A DNA stretch of 64,000 bases from Eubacteriales bacterium (GCA_030526005.1 JAUNDP010000008.1:25342-89341); one strand, 5' to 3'; shown: positions 32,279-42,126, counted from the first letter of the stretch. The notes: generated from the letters alone by a model not told the origin. Numbers and translations are program-made.

Positions 32279-33013
32279 ATGAAGATAGAAAAAATTAATG
32301 ACAACCAGATTCGCTGTACTCTAACCAGAGAAGATCTGGAGACAAGAGAACTGAAATTAAGCGAACTTGCATATGGGAGTGAAAAGGCGAAATCTCTGTT
32401 TCAGGATATGATGCAGCAGGCAGCGTATGAATTTGGATTTGAAGCCAACAATATCCCTCTGATGATTGAAGCGATTCCGGTTTCTTCTGAGACAATCATC
32501 CTGATTATCACCAAAGTAGAAGATCCTGAAGAATTAGATACACGCTTCTCCAAATTTTCTTCTTTTACAGAGAGTGCTGAGAATGATTCCAGCTCCTCCA
32601 TGCCAAAATTGGAAGGAGCAGATGAAATTCTCGATTTATTCCATAAAATCAAACAAGTGGGCAAGACGCTCGACAAAGCTTCCTCCGCCTCAAATGAAAA
32701 ACTGGATACTTCGCATATCCAGATTGCGAAAATGTATCAGTTTCGTGACTTGGATGTTTTAATCCGTGCAGGCAAAGCTCTTCAGGGATTCTACAACGGT
32801 CGTAATTCGATTTTTAAGGATGAAATGAACAAAGATTATTTTCTTGTGATTTTCAAGTCCGATCATACTCCGGAAGAATTTAATAAAGTCTGCAATATTC
32901 TGTCAGAATATGGCATTCCATGCAAGTTTTCTTCTGCAGCGGAAGCTTATTTTTCAGAACATTACACGATGATCTTGGGTGATTCTGCGCTTCAGCAGCT
33001 TGCCTCCCTTTAA
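32279..33013 (+). CDS. mecA: Adaptor protein MecA
   Basis: A 244-residue MecA. The N-terminal target-binding domain begins MKIEKINDNQIRCTLTREDL and includes MMQQAAYEFGFEANNIPLMIEAIP. A Ser/Glu-rich linker (about 95-135) follows, then the ClpC-binding C-terminal domain with MYQFRDLDVLIRAGKAL and YFLVIFKSDHTPEEFNKVCNILSEYG. It delivers substrates to ClpCP and, in relatives, limits competence and other regulators. Two promoters precede it and a strong terminator follows. Confidence 0.92.
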   Translation: MKIEKINDNQIRCTLTREDLETRELKLSELAYGSEKAKSLFQDMMQQAAYEFGFEANNIPLMIEAIPVSSETIILIITKVEDPEELDTRFSKFSSFTESAENDSSSSMPKLEGADEILDLFHKIKQVGKTLDKASSASNEKLDTSHIQIAKMYQFRDLDVLIRAGKALQGFYNGRNSIFKDEMNKDYFLVIFKSDHTPEEFNKVCNILSEYGIPCKFSSAAEAYFSEHYTMILGDSALQQLASL

Positions 33014-33078
33014 TCGCAAAGATGTGAAAAAACATTCATGATTCAAATCACGAACGTTCTTGCCTGATTGATAAAGCA

Positions 33079-33112
33079 GGGACAATGGGATGATCTCCCA
33101 TTGTCCCTTTTT
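33079..33112 (+). terminator. Strong terminator of mecA
   Basis: GGGACAATGGGA (33079-33090) pairs perfectly with TCCCATTGTCCC (33096-33107) around a 5-nt loop, followed by TTTTT. Confidence 0.92.
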
Positions 33113-33143
33113 CGTCAGAATTTTTATTCTGTTTTTTTGCTGT

Positions 33144-33350
33144 TTATTTATTTAAGCTGTCTAAAAATGCGTTGATTCTTGCCACTAATAACTCAGGCTC
33201 TATCCCATGAACCAGTGCAGCCTCTTCCAGAGATTCTCCCTGAGCGGACGGACATCCGATGCAGTGCATTCCGCTTGCCATCAGAAATGGAGCCATCTGA
33301 GGATCAATCTGAAGAATTTCTCCGATTAACATTTCTTTTGTCACTGTCAT
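33144..33350 (-). CDS. DUF1858 domain-containing protein
   Basis: 68 residues from ATG 33350, with AAGGAGG upstream. An ATG at 33383 overlaps the -10 of its own promoter and so cannot be used. The DUF1858 pattern is [40 protein letters not shown] in pieces, with C30-X2-C33. Such proteins occur with hybrid-cluster or redox proteins and may sense metal or redox. It is divergent from a ferredoxin gene. Confidence 0.88.
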   Translation of the reverse strand: MTVTKEMLIGEILQIDPQMAPFLMASGMHCIGCPSAQGESLEEAALVHGIEPELLVARINAFLDSLNK

Positions 33351-33381
33351 AATTCGTACCTCCTTCATTAAATATTGTTTC

Positions 33382-33410
33382 ATTATAATACTTTTCTATT
33401 CTTTATGCAA
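33382..33410 (-). promoter_or_regulatory. Promoter of the DUF1858 gene
   Basis: Minus-strand TTGCAT (33410-33405), 17-bp spacer, TATAAT (33387-33382). It fixes the start codon at 33350. Confidence 0.8.
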
Positions 33411-33522
33411 TACTTGGCGAAAATTAAAAAGTTTTCTCTTGTATAATTGATACAGATGTATTAGAATAAAGAAAAGATCTCAAAATCAGATCTTATTTGA
33501 CAATATAAGGAGGATATTTACT

Positions 33523-33693
33523 ATGGCATACGTTATTACAGATGAATGTGTAAGCTGCGGAACATGTGCAGATGTTTGCCCAGCAGAAGCAATCAGCGAA
33601 GGTGATGCAAAATACGTTATCGACGCAGATGCTTGCTTAGACTGCGGAACATGCGAATCTGAATGTCCAACAGGCGCAATCGTAGCTGAATAA
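33523..33693 (+). CDS. 2[4Fe-4S] ferredoxin, short clostridial type
   Basis: A 56-residue ferredoxin. Two CX2CX2CX3CP motifs: C9, C12, C15, C19-Pro and C38, C41, C44, C48-Pro, with the near-repeated halves CVSCGTCADVCPAEAI and CLDCGTCESECPTGAI. It carries low-potential electrons, for example for pyruvate:ferredoxin oxidoreductase, hydrogenase or Rnf. AAGGAGG precedes the ATG by 8 to 10 nt. Codon use (gca, gaa, gat-rich) suggests high expression. It is flanked by its own leader (TATAAT at 33442-33447 with weak -35) and a strong terminator. Confidence 0.96.
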   Translation: MAYVITDECVSCGTCADVCPAEAISEGDAKYVIDADACLDCGTCESECPTGAIVAE

Positions 33694-33706
33694 TTTTGAC
33701 AGGCAT

Positions 33707-33746
33707 TAAAAACGAGTAGGAGTTCTTCTCTCTACTCGTTTTTTCT
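33707..33746. terminator. Bidirectional terminator after the ferredoxin gene
   Basis: AAAAACGAGTAG (33708-33719) pairs with CTACTCGTTTTT (33732-33743). It also ends the convergent MerR gene. Confidence 0.85.
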
Positions 33747-33749
33747 TTT

Positions 33750-34412
33750 CTATATAACAGACTTCTTTTTTCTGCGAAACAATAAAAACTTTTTCTTTGG
33801 CATCTCTTCCTTTGTCGCAGCTGCAAGTCCCCTTCCTTTCTGGCGTGCCCGAATTGCCGCATCGAGCTGACGATACCGCTCTTCCTCTCTCTCTTCCTTG
33901 AGCTTCATCAGGTATGTCATTTCTCTCTCCACACTCTTGCTCACCATCTGGGCCAGTTCCTGATTGTTTTTCTCCAAAGCATGACCTAAAATCTGATCCA
34001 TAATTGCCTGAAACTGACTGATATTTTCAGATGGCTCCGGATTGTTTGGAAACTGCATCACCACAGAAGTCGTATGCTCCTGTTTCTCCTCTGTTTCAGA
34101 AATTCTGCTTTCCATCTCCTCCGCCGCTCTCTGAGTCAGTTTTTCTTCCAGATCAATAATATGGTCTGCGCTCTTTTGTCCTTTTTTTATGATTTCAGGC
34201 AGAAGCACTTTGATCGCTTTCAGCTGAAAACCACGTTCTTTTAGTTCTTTAATACTCTGAAAAATCCGAATATTTTCCTCGGTGTAGTATCGGTGCCCCA
34301 TTTCATTTCTGGCGATCGGCAGTTCCAGCTCTTCCTCCCAATATCGGAGTACATGCGCTTCTACTTCCACCTTTTTAGCCGCATCAGAAATCATATATCT
34401 GGTTTCCTCCAT
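33750..34412 (-). CDS. MerR-family transcriptional regulator with coiled-coil tail
   Basis: A 220-residue protein. The N-terminal winged helix reads MISDAAKKVEVEAHVLRYWEEELELPIARNEMGHRYYTEENIRIF in pieces, typical of the RacA/YfmP-like MerR subset. A long Glu/Lys-rich helical tail (about 85-190) and a basic end (PKKKFLLFRRKKKSVI) follow. There is no Cys pair for metal sensing. The basic tail could bind nucleic acid or the membrane, as RacA-type proteins do; this is inference. It lies downstream of dnaB on the same strand. Confidence 0.8.
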   Translation of the reverse strand: MEETRYMISDAAKKVEVEAHVLRYWEEELELPIARNEMGHRYYTEENIRIFQSIKELKERGFQLKAIKVLLPEIIKKGQKSADHIIDLEEKLTQRAAEEMESRISETEEKQEHTTSVVMQFPNNPEPSENISQFQAIMDQILGHALEKNNQELAQMVSKSVEREMTYLMKLKEEREEERYRQLDAAIRARQKGRGLAAATKEEMPKKKFLLFRRKKKSVI

Positions 34413-34555
34413 ACTTCGCCTCCATCAGAAATATTCTTTTATTCGCCGTCTATGCAAATCGGCTCTTGGAACCGTGCTTACTGCGTTATCTTAAGTATAT
34501 CATATTCATTCTCAAATGCAACGGGTAGCTTTTGTAACAATAGCGTAGTTTCTGT

Positions 34556-35884
34556 CTATTTCTGTATATTTGCGAATTTTGTATAGTTCGGCAGCCATAC
34601 AAGATTTACGGTACCGATCGGACCGTTTCTCTGTTTTGCGATCATTACTTCTGCGATTCCTTTCATATCAGAATCTTTATTATAATAATCATCTCGATAC
34701 AAAAACATCACGACATCGGCATCCTGTTCAATCGCACCGGATTCACGCAAGTCTGAAAGCATCGGTCTGTGTTCCGGTCTTTGTTCCACCGCACGGCTGA
34801 GCTGTGAAAGTGCGACAACCGGAACATTTAGTTCTCTTGCCAGCTCTTTCAGAGAACGAGAGATATCAGAGATTTCCTGCTGCCTGGAGTCCGTTTTCTT
34901 GCTCCCTGTCATCAGCTGGAGGTAGTCGATCATGACAATGCCCAGATTATTCTCCAGTTTGTATTTTCTGCATTTGCTCCGAAGCTCTGAGATGGAGATA
35001 CCTGGAGTATCATCAATAATCAGATTCGATTTTCCGATTGTTCCGGCTCCCTCGATCAGTTTCGCCCAGTCGTCATCCGAGAGATTTCCGGTACGGATTG
35101 ACTGGGAATCCACCTTGGATTCCAGAGAAAGCAGTCGATTGACCAGCTGTTCTTTTGACATCTCCAAACTGAATACAGCAACCGTCACATCGTTGTGAAA
35201 TGCCATATACTGTGCGATATTCAAAACGAAAGCGGTCTTTCCCATAGAGGGACGGGCCGCAATCAAAATCAGATCAGATGGCTGAAAGCCTGAAGTTTTA
35301 TAATCCAAGTCGGTAAATCCTGTCGGAATTCCTGTTACGCTTCCTTTCATGCGAGACGCCGCTTCAATACGGTCAAGCGCATTGAGCACAACTGTCTTAA
35401 TCGGAACAAACTCTTCACTTCCTGTCTGCTGAAGAAGCTGGAAAATCTTTTTCTCTGTCATTTCCATGATATCTTCCACTCTCTGATTTCCCAGATAACA
35501 CACATTGGCAATCTCTTCGTTCACTTTAATCAATTTTCGCAGCATGGACTTTTCTTTGACAATTTTTGCGTGCTCCCTCACATTTGTCGTGATGGGAACC
35601 GCTGCGATCAGATCTCTGGCAAATTCCAGACTGCTCACCTCAGGCGGAACATTCTTCTCTCTCAGGCGGTCCTGTAATGTCACTATATCGACTGGTTTTG
35701 ACTCATTGTACAGTTCCGTCATTGTCTCAAACAAAATTCCGTACTGCTGCTGATAAAAGTCTTCCTTGTTCACGATTTCCGAAGCTGCCATGATCGCCTC
35801 TTTGTCTATCAGCATTGCCCCAAGGACCGACTGTTCTGCTTCTATGCTGTGGGGCATTACTCGTTTTATAAGTGCCTCATCCAT
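34556..35884 (-). CDS. dnaB: Replicative DNA helicase DnaB
   Basis: A 442-residue DnaB. The N-terminal primase-interaction domain starts LIKRVMPHSIEAEQSVLGAML. The RecA-like motor has Walker A ARPSMGKTAFVLNIA, Walker B IVMIDYLQLMTG, the LSQLSRAVEQRPEHRPMLSDLRESGAIEQDADV block and the end GTVNLVWLPNYTKFANI. It unwinds DNA at the replication fork. The order gdpP-rplI-dnaB is conserved across Firmicutes. Confidence 0.97.
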   Translation of the reverse strand: MDEALIKRVMPHSIEAEQSVLGAMLIDKEAIMAASEIVNKEDFYQQQYGILFETMTELYNESKPVDIVTLQDRLREKNVPPEVSSLEFARDLIAAVPITTNVREHAKIVKEKSMLRKLIKVNEEIANVCYLGNQRVEDIMEMTEKKIFQLLQQTGSEEFVPIKTVVLNALDRIEAASRMKGSVTGIPTGFTDLDYKTSGFQPSDLILIAARPSMGKTAFVLNIAQYMAFHNDVTVAVFSLEMSKEQLVNRLLSLESKVDSQSIRTGNLSDDDWAKLIEGAGTIGKSNLIIDDTPGISISELRSKCRKYKLENNLGIVMIDYLQLMTGSKKTDSRQQEISDISRSLKELARELNVPVVALSQLSRAVEQRPEHRPMLSDLRESGAIEQDADVVMFLYRDDYYNKDSDMKGIAEVMIAKQRNGPIGTVNLVWLPNYTKFANIQK

Positions 35885-35901
35885 CGTTATTCCTCCCAGG
35901 C

Positions 35902-36348
35902 TTAAGCTTCTTTTACCATCACTCTCAGTTCTGCTGTTACCTTCGGGTGAAGTTTAATCGGAACCATCGTTGTTCCCAGCGCCTTGATCGGGTTTGGAAG
36001 CTGCATTTTTTTCTTGTCAATTTCATATCCAAGCTGTGCCTTTGCCGCCTCCTGAATTTCTTTTGACGAGATAGAACCGAATACCTTTCCGCCTTCGCCC
36101 ACTTTCACAGACAGTACGACCTTTTTATCTTTTAATTCCTCCGCAAACGCTTTTGCCTCAGCTAAGATTTCCTGTGCCACTTTCTCTTCATGTGCTTTCT
36201 GAAGCTTCAGATCATTGATATTTTTCGGAGTTGCTTCCAGCGCATATTTTTTTGGAAACAGACTGTTTCTGGCATATCCATCGCTGACATTTACAATTTC
36301 TCCTTTTTTTCCAAGAGACTTCACATCTTCTATTAAAATTACTTTCAT
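35902..36348 (-). CDS. rplI: 50S ribosomal protein L9
   Basis: A 148-residue L9: N-terminal domain [34 protein letters not shown], a long central helix and the C-terminal domain with [16 protein letters not shown]. It binds 23S rRNA domain V near the L1 stalk. It starts 2 nt after gdpP and lies 17 nt before dnaB. Confidence 0.97.
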   Translation of the reverse strand: MKVILIEDVKSLGKKGEIVNVSDGYARNSLFPKKYALEATPKNINDLKLQKAHEEKVAQEILAEAKAFAEELKDKKVVLSVKVGEGGKVFGSISSKEIQEAAKAQLGYEIDKKKMQLPNPIKALGTTMVPIKLHPKVTAELRVMVKEA

Positions 36349-36350
36349 TG

Positions 36351-38408
36351 TTAAATCGCTCCTTCTTTCTTCATTTCTAAAATTACTTTTTCAAGTTTTT
36401 CTTTTGCTTCATCTATGGAAACGCCTTCCATCTGAGCGCCTGCGATATTCATGTGTCCGCCGCCGCCCAGACGTTCCATGATAATCTGAACGTTGACCTC
36501 ATCAATCGCACGGGCGCTGATATAGATTCGGTTGTTGTATTCCGTGATCACAAAAGAAGCCTTGATGCCGATGATATTTAAAAGTTCATTGGCTGTCTGT
36601 GCTCCTACAATCGTCGGGCTTTCCAGATTCTCGCTCGGACAGGTACTGATTGCATACGCATTTTCAAAAACTTCCGCATGGCGCACTGCCTCAGCGCGCG
36701 CTTTGTAAGACTGCATATCATTGCGGAACATTTTCCGCACGCGTGTCACATCCGCCCCGCATCTTCGCAGGAATGCCGCCGCCTCAAATGTACGCACACC
36801 CGTTTTTGTCACAAAATTATTTGTGTCTATAATCATTCCGGCATAGATACAATCTGCCTCAACAGCCTTTAACTTGATCCCCTCTGCAAAGTACTGTAAA
36901 ACCTCCGCAACCATCTCGCACGCTGAGGAAGCATACGTCTCGATATACGACAGAACCGCATTCTGTATCACATCGCTGCTTTGTCTGTGATGATCGAGCA
37001 CTACGATTGTCTTTGTCTGTTTCAGAAGCTGTTCGCACTCTGTCATTTTCGGTCTGTTCGTATCAACTACAACCACAACAGTCTTCTCTGAGACAAGCTC
37101 CATTGCTTCCTCATGATTTACAAACATATCTTCATCGTAGTCTTTATTATTCAAAAACATATTGACCCACGGCCGGATCGACGCTGTAATATCTCCCAGT
37201 ACAATATGCGCCTTCTTGTCCATCAGTTTTGCGGCGCGATAGATGCCGATGGAAGCGCCAAAGGAATCAATATCTGTATTTTTATGGCCCATGACGACAA
37301 CATTTTCTTTGCTTCCGATGAATTCCCGAAGCGCCTGCGCTTTCACTCTCGCCTTGACGCGCGTGCTCTTCTCTACTTGCTGAGACTTGCCTCCATAGTA
37401 GGAAATCTGCTCATTTTCCTTTACAACCGCCTGATCTCCTCCTCGTCCGAGCGCCAGTTCCATCGCCACTCTTGCGAATTCATAATTCTGAAGATAGCTG
37501 GAGCCATTGAGACCGATTCCGATACTGAGCGTCACCTTCATCTCATTTCCGATATTGACCGTCTTTACTTCCTCAAGAAGAGAAAATCTGTTTTTCTCCA
37601 GTTCCTGCAGTCTTCTCTGCTGAAAAATCACAAAATACTTGTCTTTCTCTAACTTTTTTACAATTCCATCCATATTTGCCATATATTTATTGATTTTTCT
37701 CTCGATCAGAGCAACCAAAAGAGCGCGGCGGCCCTCCTCGATACTCTCAAGAGCTTCCTCATAGTTGTCAATATAGATCAGACCTGTGACGAGTCTCTGT
37801 TCCTGATTCTCTCTAATATAATAGTTGATCTCTGTTTTGTCAAACAGATACAGAGCAATCATCGCATTTTTTTCTTTCGGAATATCGACGATCTGAATTT
37901 CTTCCATCATCACTTCTGTGCTGATCCACTGCATTTTTGCAGAAAAATCCAGATTCCCGATTTGAATCTCCACCTCTTTTTCTTCCTCATTTTTTGGAAG
38001 CACGTTTCGATTGATATGCGGGATTACAGTCGTAATATTTCTTCTGTAATTGGTATCTTTTCCAACTGCCTTTGAAAATGCTTCATTCATCCACAAAATA
38101 TTTCCGTCGACGTCCAAAATTGCATACGGAACCATAAATTCCTGAAGAATGATCTTCTGCACCTGTGCATACTGCGCTGCAAAGGAAGTCATCTCTCTTA
38201 AGATTCTGGGTTTGTAATACTGATAAATAAAGCCCACGCTGAGACCATACAGGACAACAAAAACAGAAACCAAAAATCCAGCTTTCACATTCACCACATA
38301 GACCAGTATATTCATCACAATCAGCATTACTGTCAGATACCACGACCATTGCAGATATAGCTTTAACTTTCCGCCATATTTTACCTTCTGCTTCATACTT
38401 TTTTTCAT
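36351..38408 (-). CDS. gdpP: Cyclic-di-AMP phosphodiesterase GdpP (DHH family)
   Basis: 685 residues: two membrane spans (about 17-60), a PAS domain (about 90-190), a degenerate GGDEF domain (about 200-335, no GGDEF signature), then DHH (about 345-500) with [27 protein letters not shown] and [11 protein letters not shown], and DHHA1 (about 580-680) ending in [15 protein letters not shown]. It hydrolyses c-di-AMP to pApA and so controls cell-wall and potassium homeostasis. It heads the gdpP-rplI-dnaB run. Confidence 0.95.
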   Translation of the reverse strand: MKKSMKQKVKYGGKLKLYLQWSWYLTVMLIVMNILVYVVNVKAGFLVSVFVVLYGLSVGFIYQYYKPRILREMTSFAAQYAQVQKIILQEFMVPYAILDVDGNILWMNEAFSKAVGKDTNYRRNITTVIPHINRNVLPKNEEEKEVEIQIGNLDFSAKMQWISTEVMMEEIQIVDIPKEKNAMIALYLFDKTEINYYIRENQEQRLVTGLIYIDNYEEALESIEEGRRALLVALIERKINKYMANMDGIVKKLEKDKYFVIFQQRRLQELEKNRFSLLEEVKTVNIGNEMKVTLSIGIGLNGSSYLQNYEFARVAMELALGRGGDQAVVKENEQISYYGGKSQQVEKSTRVKARVKAQALREFIGSKENVVVMGHKNTDIDSFGASIGIYRAAKLMDKKAHIVLGDITASIRPWVNMFLNNKDYDEDMFVNHEEAMELVSEKTVVVVVDTNRPKMTECEQLLKQTKTIVVLDHHRQSSDVIQNAVLSYIETYASSACEMVAEVLQYFAEGIKLKAVEADCIYAGMIIDTNNFVTKTGVRTFEAAAFLRRCGADVTRVRKMFRNDMQSYKARAEAVRHAEVFENAYAISTCPSENLESPTIVGAQTANELLNIIGIKASFVITEYNNRIYISARAIDEVNVQIIMERLGGGGHMNIAGAQMEGVSIDEAKEKLEKVILEMKKEGAI

Positions 38409-38535
38409 GTTTGTACCTCTGATTTTACCTTTCCTTCACCTTAAACCCCTTTTCACTACTCTATCATATTTTAGCCAATGTTTCCAGTCTTTTATACATA
38501 CGGTATCTCTTCCTTCTTCTTTCTACTTCTTTTTA

Positions 38536-38563
38536 TTGACAATCTCTTTCTTTGTGATATAAT
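38536..38563 (+). promoter_or_regulatory. Promoter of the sdpR-sdpI operon
   Basis: TTGACA (38536-38541), 16-bp spacer, TATAAT (38558-38563), followed 8 bp later by a perfect palindrome. Confidence 0.82.
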
Positions 38564-38571
38564 TCAGTTAA

Positions 38572-38595
38572 ATATTTAGATAATTATCTAAATAT
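38572..38595. promoter_or_regulatory. Perfect 24-bp palindromic operator (ArsR/SdpR type)
   Basis: ATATTTAGATAA (38572-38583) is followed directly by its exact inverse TTATCTAAATAT (38584-38595). It covers the predicted start of transcription, so binding by the SdpR-like product of the next gene would repress the operon. Confidence 0.82.
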
Positions 38596-38634
38596 CTATT
38601 TTTAAAATTTTATAGAATAAAAAAGGAGGTCTTT

Positions 38635-38910
38635 ATGCTTAATGATGCCTTTAAAGCACTGTCGGACCCGACACGCCGAAAAATTTTGGAACTGCTTCAG
38701 GAAAAAGATATGACAGCCGGAGAAATTGCTGATTCTTTCCAGATCTCTAAGCCTTCCATCAGTCATCACCTAAGTATTCTCAAAAATGCGGATATGGTGC
38801 TTGACGAAAGGCAGGGACAAAATATCATATACAGTCTGAATACGACTGTATTTCAAGATCTCATGAAATGGTTTTTTGATTTCACAAAGGGAGGCACAGA
38901 TAAGAAATGA
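38635..38910 (+). CDS. sdpR: ArsR-family autorepressor, SdpR-like
   Basis: A 91-residue winged-helix repressor: MLNDAFKALSDPTRRKILELL, the recognition part ISKPSISHHLSILKNADMV and wing ERQGQNIIYSLN. No metal-binding Cys motif is seen. AAAGGAGG precedes the ATG. It overlaps sdpI by 4 nt. In the Bacillus sdp system SdpI binds the toxin SdpC and sequesters SdpR at the membrane, lifting repression; the same logic is likely, with no sdpC in view. Confidence 0.9.
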   Translation: MLNDAFKALSDPTRRKILELLQEKDMTAGEIADSFQISKPSISHHLSILKNADMVLDERQGQNIIYSLNTTVFQDLMKWFFDFTKGGTDKK

Positions 38911-39641
38911 GAAAAATAAAATGGAAATACATAAACTGGATGCTTTTGTTTTTATGTATTGCTTCTTTCACAGCACATTTGATTTTATATCCGAAATTTC
39001 CAGATCAGGTTCCGGTTCACTGGGGAATCGATGGAGAAGTGGATCGCTACAGTTCAAAGACGTCGGTTCTCTTTCTTGCGGCGCTCCCTCTTTTCATCTG
39101 TATTCTTTTCTACCTGATTCCAATGATTGATCCGCGTCGAAAAAATTACAGATATCACACAAAAGCATATCATGTGTGCTTATCGCTCACTGTACTTTTG
39201 CTGATTGTATTTAACTGGGTTTCCTCCCTGATTGCTTTGGGATATCAATTCGATATCTCTCAGATTATTATATTTGGAATCGGAATCCTGTTTATCGGTC
39301 TGGGAAATTATATGCCACAGATCCGGCCAAATTACTACTTTGGCGTCCGCACCCCCTGGGCGATTGAGAATCCATGGGTCTGGAAAAAAACGCAGCGCAT
39401 GGGCGGAATTTTATTTTTGATTATGGGAGTCGTTTTGCTGCCGTTCTCTTTCCTGCCGGACTCTGTTCTGTTTCCTGTCCTTATGGGTATGCTTTTTGGA
39501 AGTATGGCGCTTGTTTATCTGTACTCCTATCTTATGTTTTTAAAAGCACAAAAAATGGGATATTTCGGTCAGAACGACATCGAATCCAAAGAATTGAAAG
39601 AGTCAGAAGAATCGAAGTGTCATCAAGATAAGGAAGAATAA
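38907..39641 (+). CDS. sdpI: SdpI/DUF1648 family membrane immunity-type protein
   Basis: A 244-residue membrane protein with about six spans. The N-terminal DUF1648 part has KFPDQVPVHWGIDGEVDRYSSK, and the SdpI core has IRPNYYFGVRTPWAIENPWVWKKTQRMGG, both strong family signatures. The C-terminus is a charged tail (ESKELKESEESKC). It would give protection against a membrane-active peptide or serve as signal receptor for SdpR. The ABC genes follow after 100 A-rich bases. Confidence 0.9.
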   Translation: MRKIKWKYINWMLLFLCIASFTAHLILYPKFPDQVPVHWGIDGEVDRYSSKTSVLFLAALPLFICILFYLIPMIDPRRKNYRYHTKAYHVCLSLTVLLLIVFNWVSSLIALGYQFDISQIIIFGIGILFIGLGNYMPQIRPNYYFGVRTPWAIENPWVWKKTQRMGGILFLIMGVVLLPFSFLPDSVLFPVLMGMLFGSMALVYLYSYLMFLKAQKMGYFGQNDIESKELKESEESKCHQDKEE

Positions 39642-39743
39642 AAGCAGACCCAGAAAAAGAAATTGAAAAAACGCAGACAAAAATCAAAACGGAAAAGGAA
39701 AAAAAATCACCATAAAAATTAAAATGAAGGAGGGGAGCGTCTT

Positions 39744-40460
39744 ATGCTCGAAATTAAAAATTTTTCAAAAACTTATAAAGGGGGAAAACGTGCTGTCTCG
39801 CATTTAAATTTAAATGTAGAAGCCGGAGATATTTATGGATTTATCGGTCACAACGGCGCCGGAAAGACGACCACACTGAAAGCAGTTGTCGGTATCATGG
39901 GATTCGATGAAGGAGATATCCTGATTGACGGAAAATCCATCAAAAAACATCCGATTTTCTGTAAATCTGTCACGGCATATATTCCAGATAATCCTGACCT
40001 GTATGAGCATTTATCCGGAATCGAATACCTGAATTTTATCGCTGACGTATACGGTGTCCCTGCCAAAGAAAAAGAAGCCCGCATCGCAAAGTATGCCGAT
40101 CTTTTTGAAATCACAGGCAGTCTCGGAAGTCTGATCGGTTCTTACTCACACGGTATGAAACAGAAAGCAGCGCTGATCGGCGCCCTCATCCATGAGCCGA
40201 AACTGCTCGTTCTCGACGAGCCTTTTGTCGGTCTTGATCCAAAAGCTGCGCTCGATCTAAAAAATATCATGCGTGAGCTGTGTCAGAAAGGAAGCGCTAT
40301 TTTCTTCTCCACCCATGTGCTTGAGGTTGCCGAAAAACTGTGCAATAAAGTTGCCATCATTAAAAACGGGGAACTTGTCGCAAACGGCGATATCAAAGAA
40401 GTGCTTGGAAATGAAAGTCTGGAGAGTGTGTTTATGGAGGTGACGGAACATGAAAAGTAA
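39744..40460 (+). CDS. ABC transporter ATP-binding protein (exporter type)
   Basis: A 238-residue ATPase with Walker A GHNGAGKTTTLKAVVG, a divergent signature SYSHGMKQKAALIGAL, Walker B LLVLDEPFVGLDP and H-loop FFSTHVLEVAEKL. It is of the CcmA/NatA-like class used with two-domain-free permeases for peptide or lipid export and resistance. GAAGGAGGGG precedes the start. It overlaps the permease gene by 11 nt and follows sdpRI, suggesting the pump and the immunity protein answer the same stress. Confidence 0.92.
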   Translation: MLEIKNFSKTYKGGKRAVSHLNLNVEAGDIYGFIGHNGAGKTTTLKAVVGIMGFDEGDILIDGKSIKKHPIFCKSVTAYIPDNPDLYEHLSGIEYLNFIADVYGVPAKEKEARIAKYADLFEITGSLGSLIGSYSHGMKQKAALIGALIHEPKLLVLDEPFVGLDPKAALDLKNIMRELCQKGSAIFFSTHVLEVAEKLCNKVAIIKNGELVANGDIKEVLGNESLESVFMEVTEHEK

Positions 40461-42042
40461 AGTCTGGAAAGATCTTGCCATGATCCAGATTTCAGATTTT
40501 CTGGGACTGGGCAAGATAAAACACAGTCGTGACAAAAAAACAATCCGGAATGCGCTTCTTTTGCTGATTACCTATCTGGCTGTGGGCGCAATTTTCCTCA
40601 TCTACAGTTTTGGATTTGGAAAACTCTATATCGATCAGGGGCTTGGCAATGTTGTTCTTCCGCTCTTATTTACGATGTCTTCTCTCGCCGTTCTTTTTAC
40701 TTCTCTGTTTAAAACAAACAGTTATCTGATCGGCGCAAAAGATTATGAACTGCTTCAGGCGCTTCCAATCCCTGCCGGCACGATTGTATCGTGTCGTCTT
40801 CTCGTGAGCTATTGTATAGAATGTCTTTTTGGCGCAGCGCTCTTGCTCCCAACTGGCATTTATTACAGAATCACATTTGGGGAACCTGTCCGGTTTTATC
40901 TTCTTCTCATTCTGGCTATCCTGTTTTTGCCTGTTTTTCCGATTATCATATCGGCTGTACTGGGAGCTTTGCTGACTGCAGTCTCTTCCAGATTCCGCCA
41001 CAAAAATATCGTGATGATCTTGGGCAGTGTTCTTCTGCTTGTCGGCATTTTCTTTTTCAGCTTCCGACTTCCGCAGATTGCTGTTCAGGATTTTCAATCT
41101 ATGAATGAGGCGCTTCTGGCGGGAATTTTTCAGATTTATCCTTTGACACAGCTCTTTTTTGAAAGTGTCTGTCTCGGCATGATGTCCAGCACGCTTTTGT
41201 ATCTGGGAATTTCCATTTTATGTATGATTTTATTTTCTTTTATCATGCAGAAAACGTATCAGTTTCTCAATACTTCCCTCATGGCGCACCGTGTCCGTGC
41301 CGACTATAAAATCCGGAATCTGAAAAACCGTTCCGTCTTTCAGGCTCTTTTCCGTAAGGAATGGAAACGATATCTGGCTTCTCCTCTATATGTGACAAAT
41401 ACAGCGGTCGGTTATCTTCTGATGATTATTTTAAGTGTATTTCTCTGTTTTTCAGGAGCGGATGCCATTGAAACTTTTATCACGATTCCCGGCATCTCAG
41501 ACATTGTTGTATTGGCGCTGCCATTTGTTCTGGCAACACTTTCAGCCATGTGCTGTTCCACTGCTGCTTCTATTTCCATTGAAGGGAAAAATTTCTGGCA
41601 GATGGTGACGCTTCCCGTGAAGCCATCGAAAATTTACAACAGCAAACGTGCGATCAATCTTGTTCTGGCTATCCCTGCCATCTTGATATCCGGGATTTTC
41701 ATCGCAGTGCGGATACCGCTCAATGCCGTTTCCACCTTTTTCCTGTTTGCCATCCCTCTGGCATACACTTTATTGATCACGGAATTAGGATTAATTTTAA
41801 ATATCCTCTTTCCGAAATTTGACTGGAAAAATGAAACTGCGATCGTCAAGCAGGGACTCCCTGTCTGTATCTGCGTCTTTGGAGGCATGGCGCTCGGAAT
41901 GGTTCCCATTTTTCTGATATCCGCACTTCCGGAATCATTCCGCAGTCTGATTTCACCGGCAGTCACTCTTATCTTACTTCTGGCTGCTTTTCTTCTTCAC
42001 TTGCATACAAACAAGATTGAATTGCTTCAAATTTCAGAATAG
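40450..42042 (+). CDS. ABC transporter permease (putative ABC exporter)
   Basis: A 530-residue protein with about twelve membrane spans in two blocks joined by a cytoplasmic stretch (HRVRADYKIRNLKNRSVFQALFRKEWKRYLASPLYVTNT). The KEW motif before span 7 is typical of large ABC-2-like exporter permeases. GGAGGTGA lies 6 nt before the ATG inside the ATPase gene. The substrate is unknown; the sdpR-sdpI context points to antimicrobial peptide defence. Confidence 0.85.
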   Translation: MKSKVWKDLAMIQISDFLGLGKIKHSRDKKTIRNALLLLITYLAVGAIFLIYSFGFGKLYIDQGLGNVVLPLLFTMSSLAVLFTSLFKTNSYLIGAKDYELLQALPIPAGTIVSCRLLVSYCIECLFGAALLLPTGIYYRITFGEPVRFYLLLILAILFLPVFPIIISAVLGALLTAVSSRFRHKNIVMILGSVLLLVGIFFFSFRLPQIAVQDFQSMNEALLAGIFQIYPLTQLFFESVCLGMMSSTLLYLGISILCMILFSFIMQKTYQFLNTSLMAHRVRADYKIRNLKNRSVFQALFRKEWKRYLASPLYVTNTAVGYLLMIILSVFLCFSGADAIETFITIPGISDIVVLALPFVLATLSAMCCSTAASISIEGKNFWQMVTLPVKPSKIYNSKRAINLVLAIPAILISGIFIAVRIPLNAVSTFFLFAIPLAYTLLITELGLILNILFPKFDWKNETAIVKQGLPVCICVFGGMALGMVPIFLISALPESFRSLISPAVTLILLLAAFLLHLHTNKIELLQISE

Positions 42043-42074
42043 TTATTTTTCAAGATTTTCCATATTGCACAGCA

Positions 42075-42118
42075 AAAAGGCGTGCCGTCCTTCATCGAAG
42101 GATGACACGCCCGATTTT
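42075..42118. terminator. Bidirectional terminator
   Basis: GGCGTGCCGTCCTTC (42079-42093) pairs with GAAGGATGACACGCC (42097-42111, one mismatch) around ATC. T-runs lie on both sides. It ends the exporter operon and the convergent rpsR operon. Confidence 0.88.
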
Positions 42119-42126
42119 TATATGGA

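Noticed and set aside
33351-33383. Longer N-terminus for the DUF1858 protein
   Set aside because: The upstream ATG overlaps the -10 element of the gene's own promoter.
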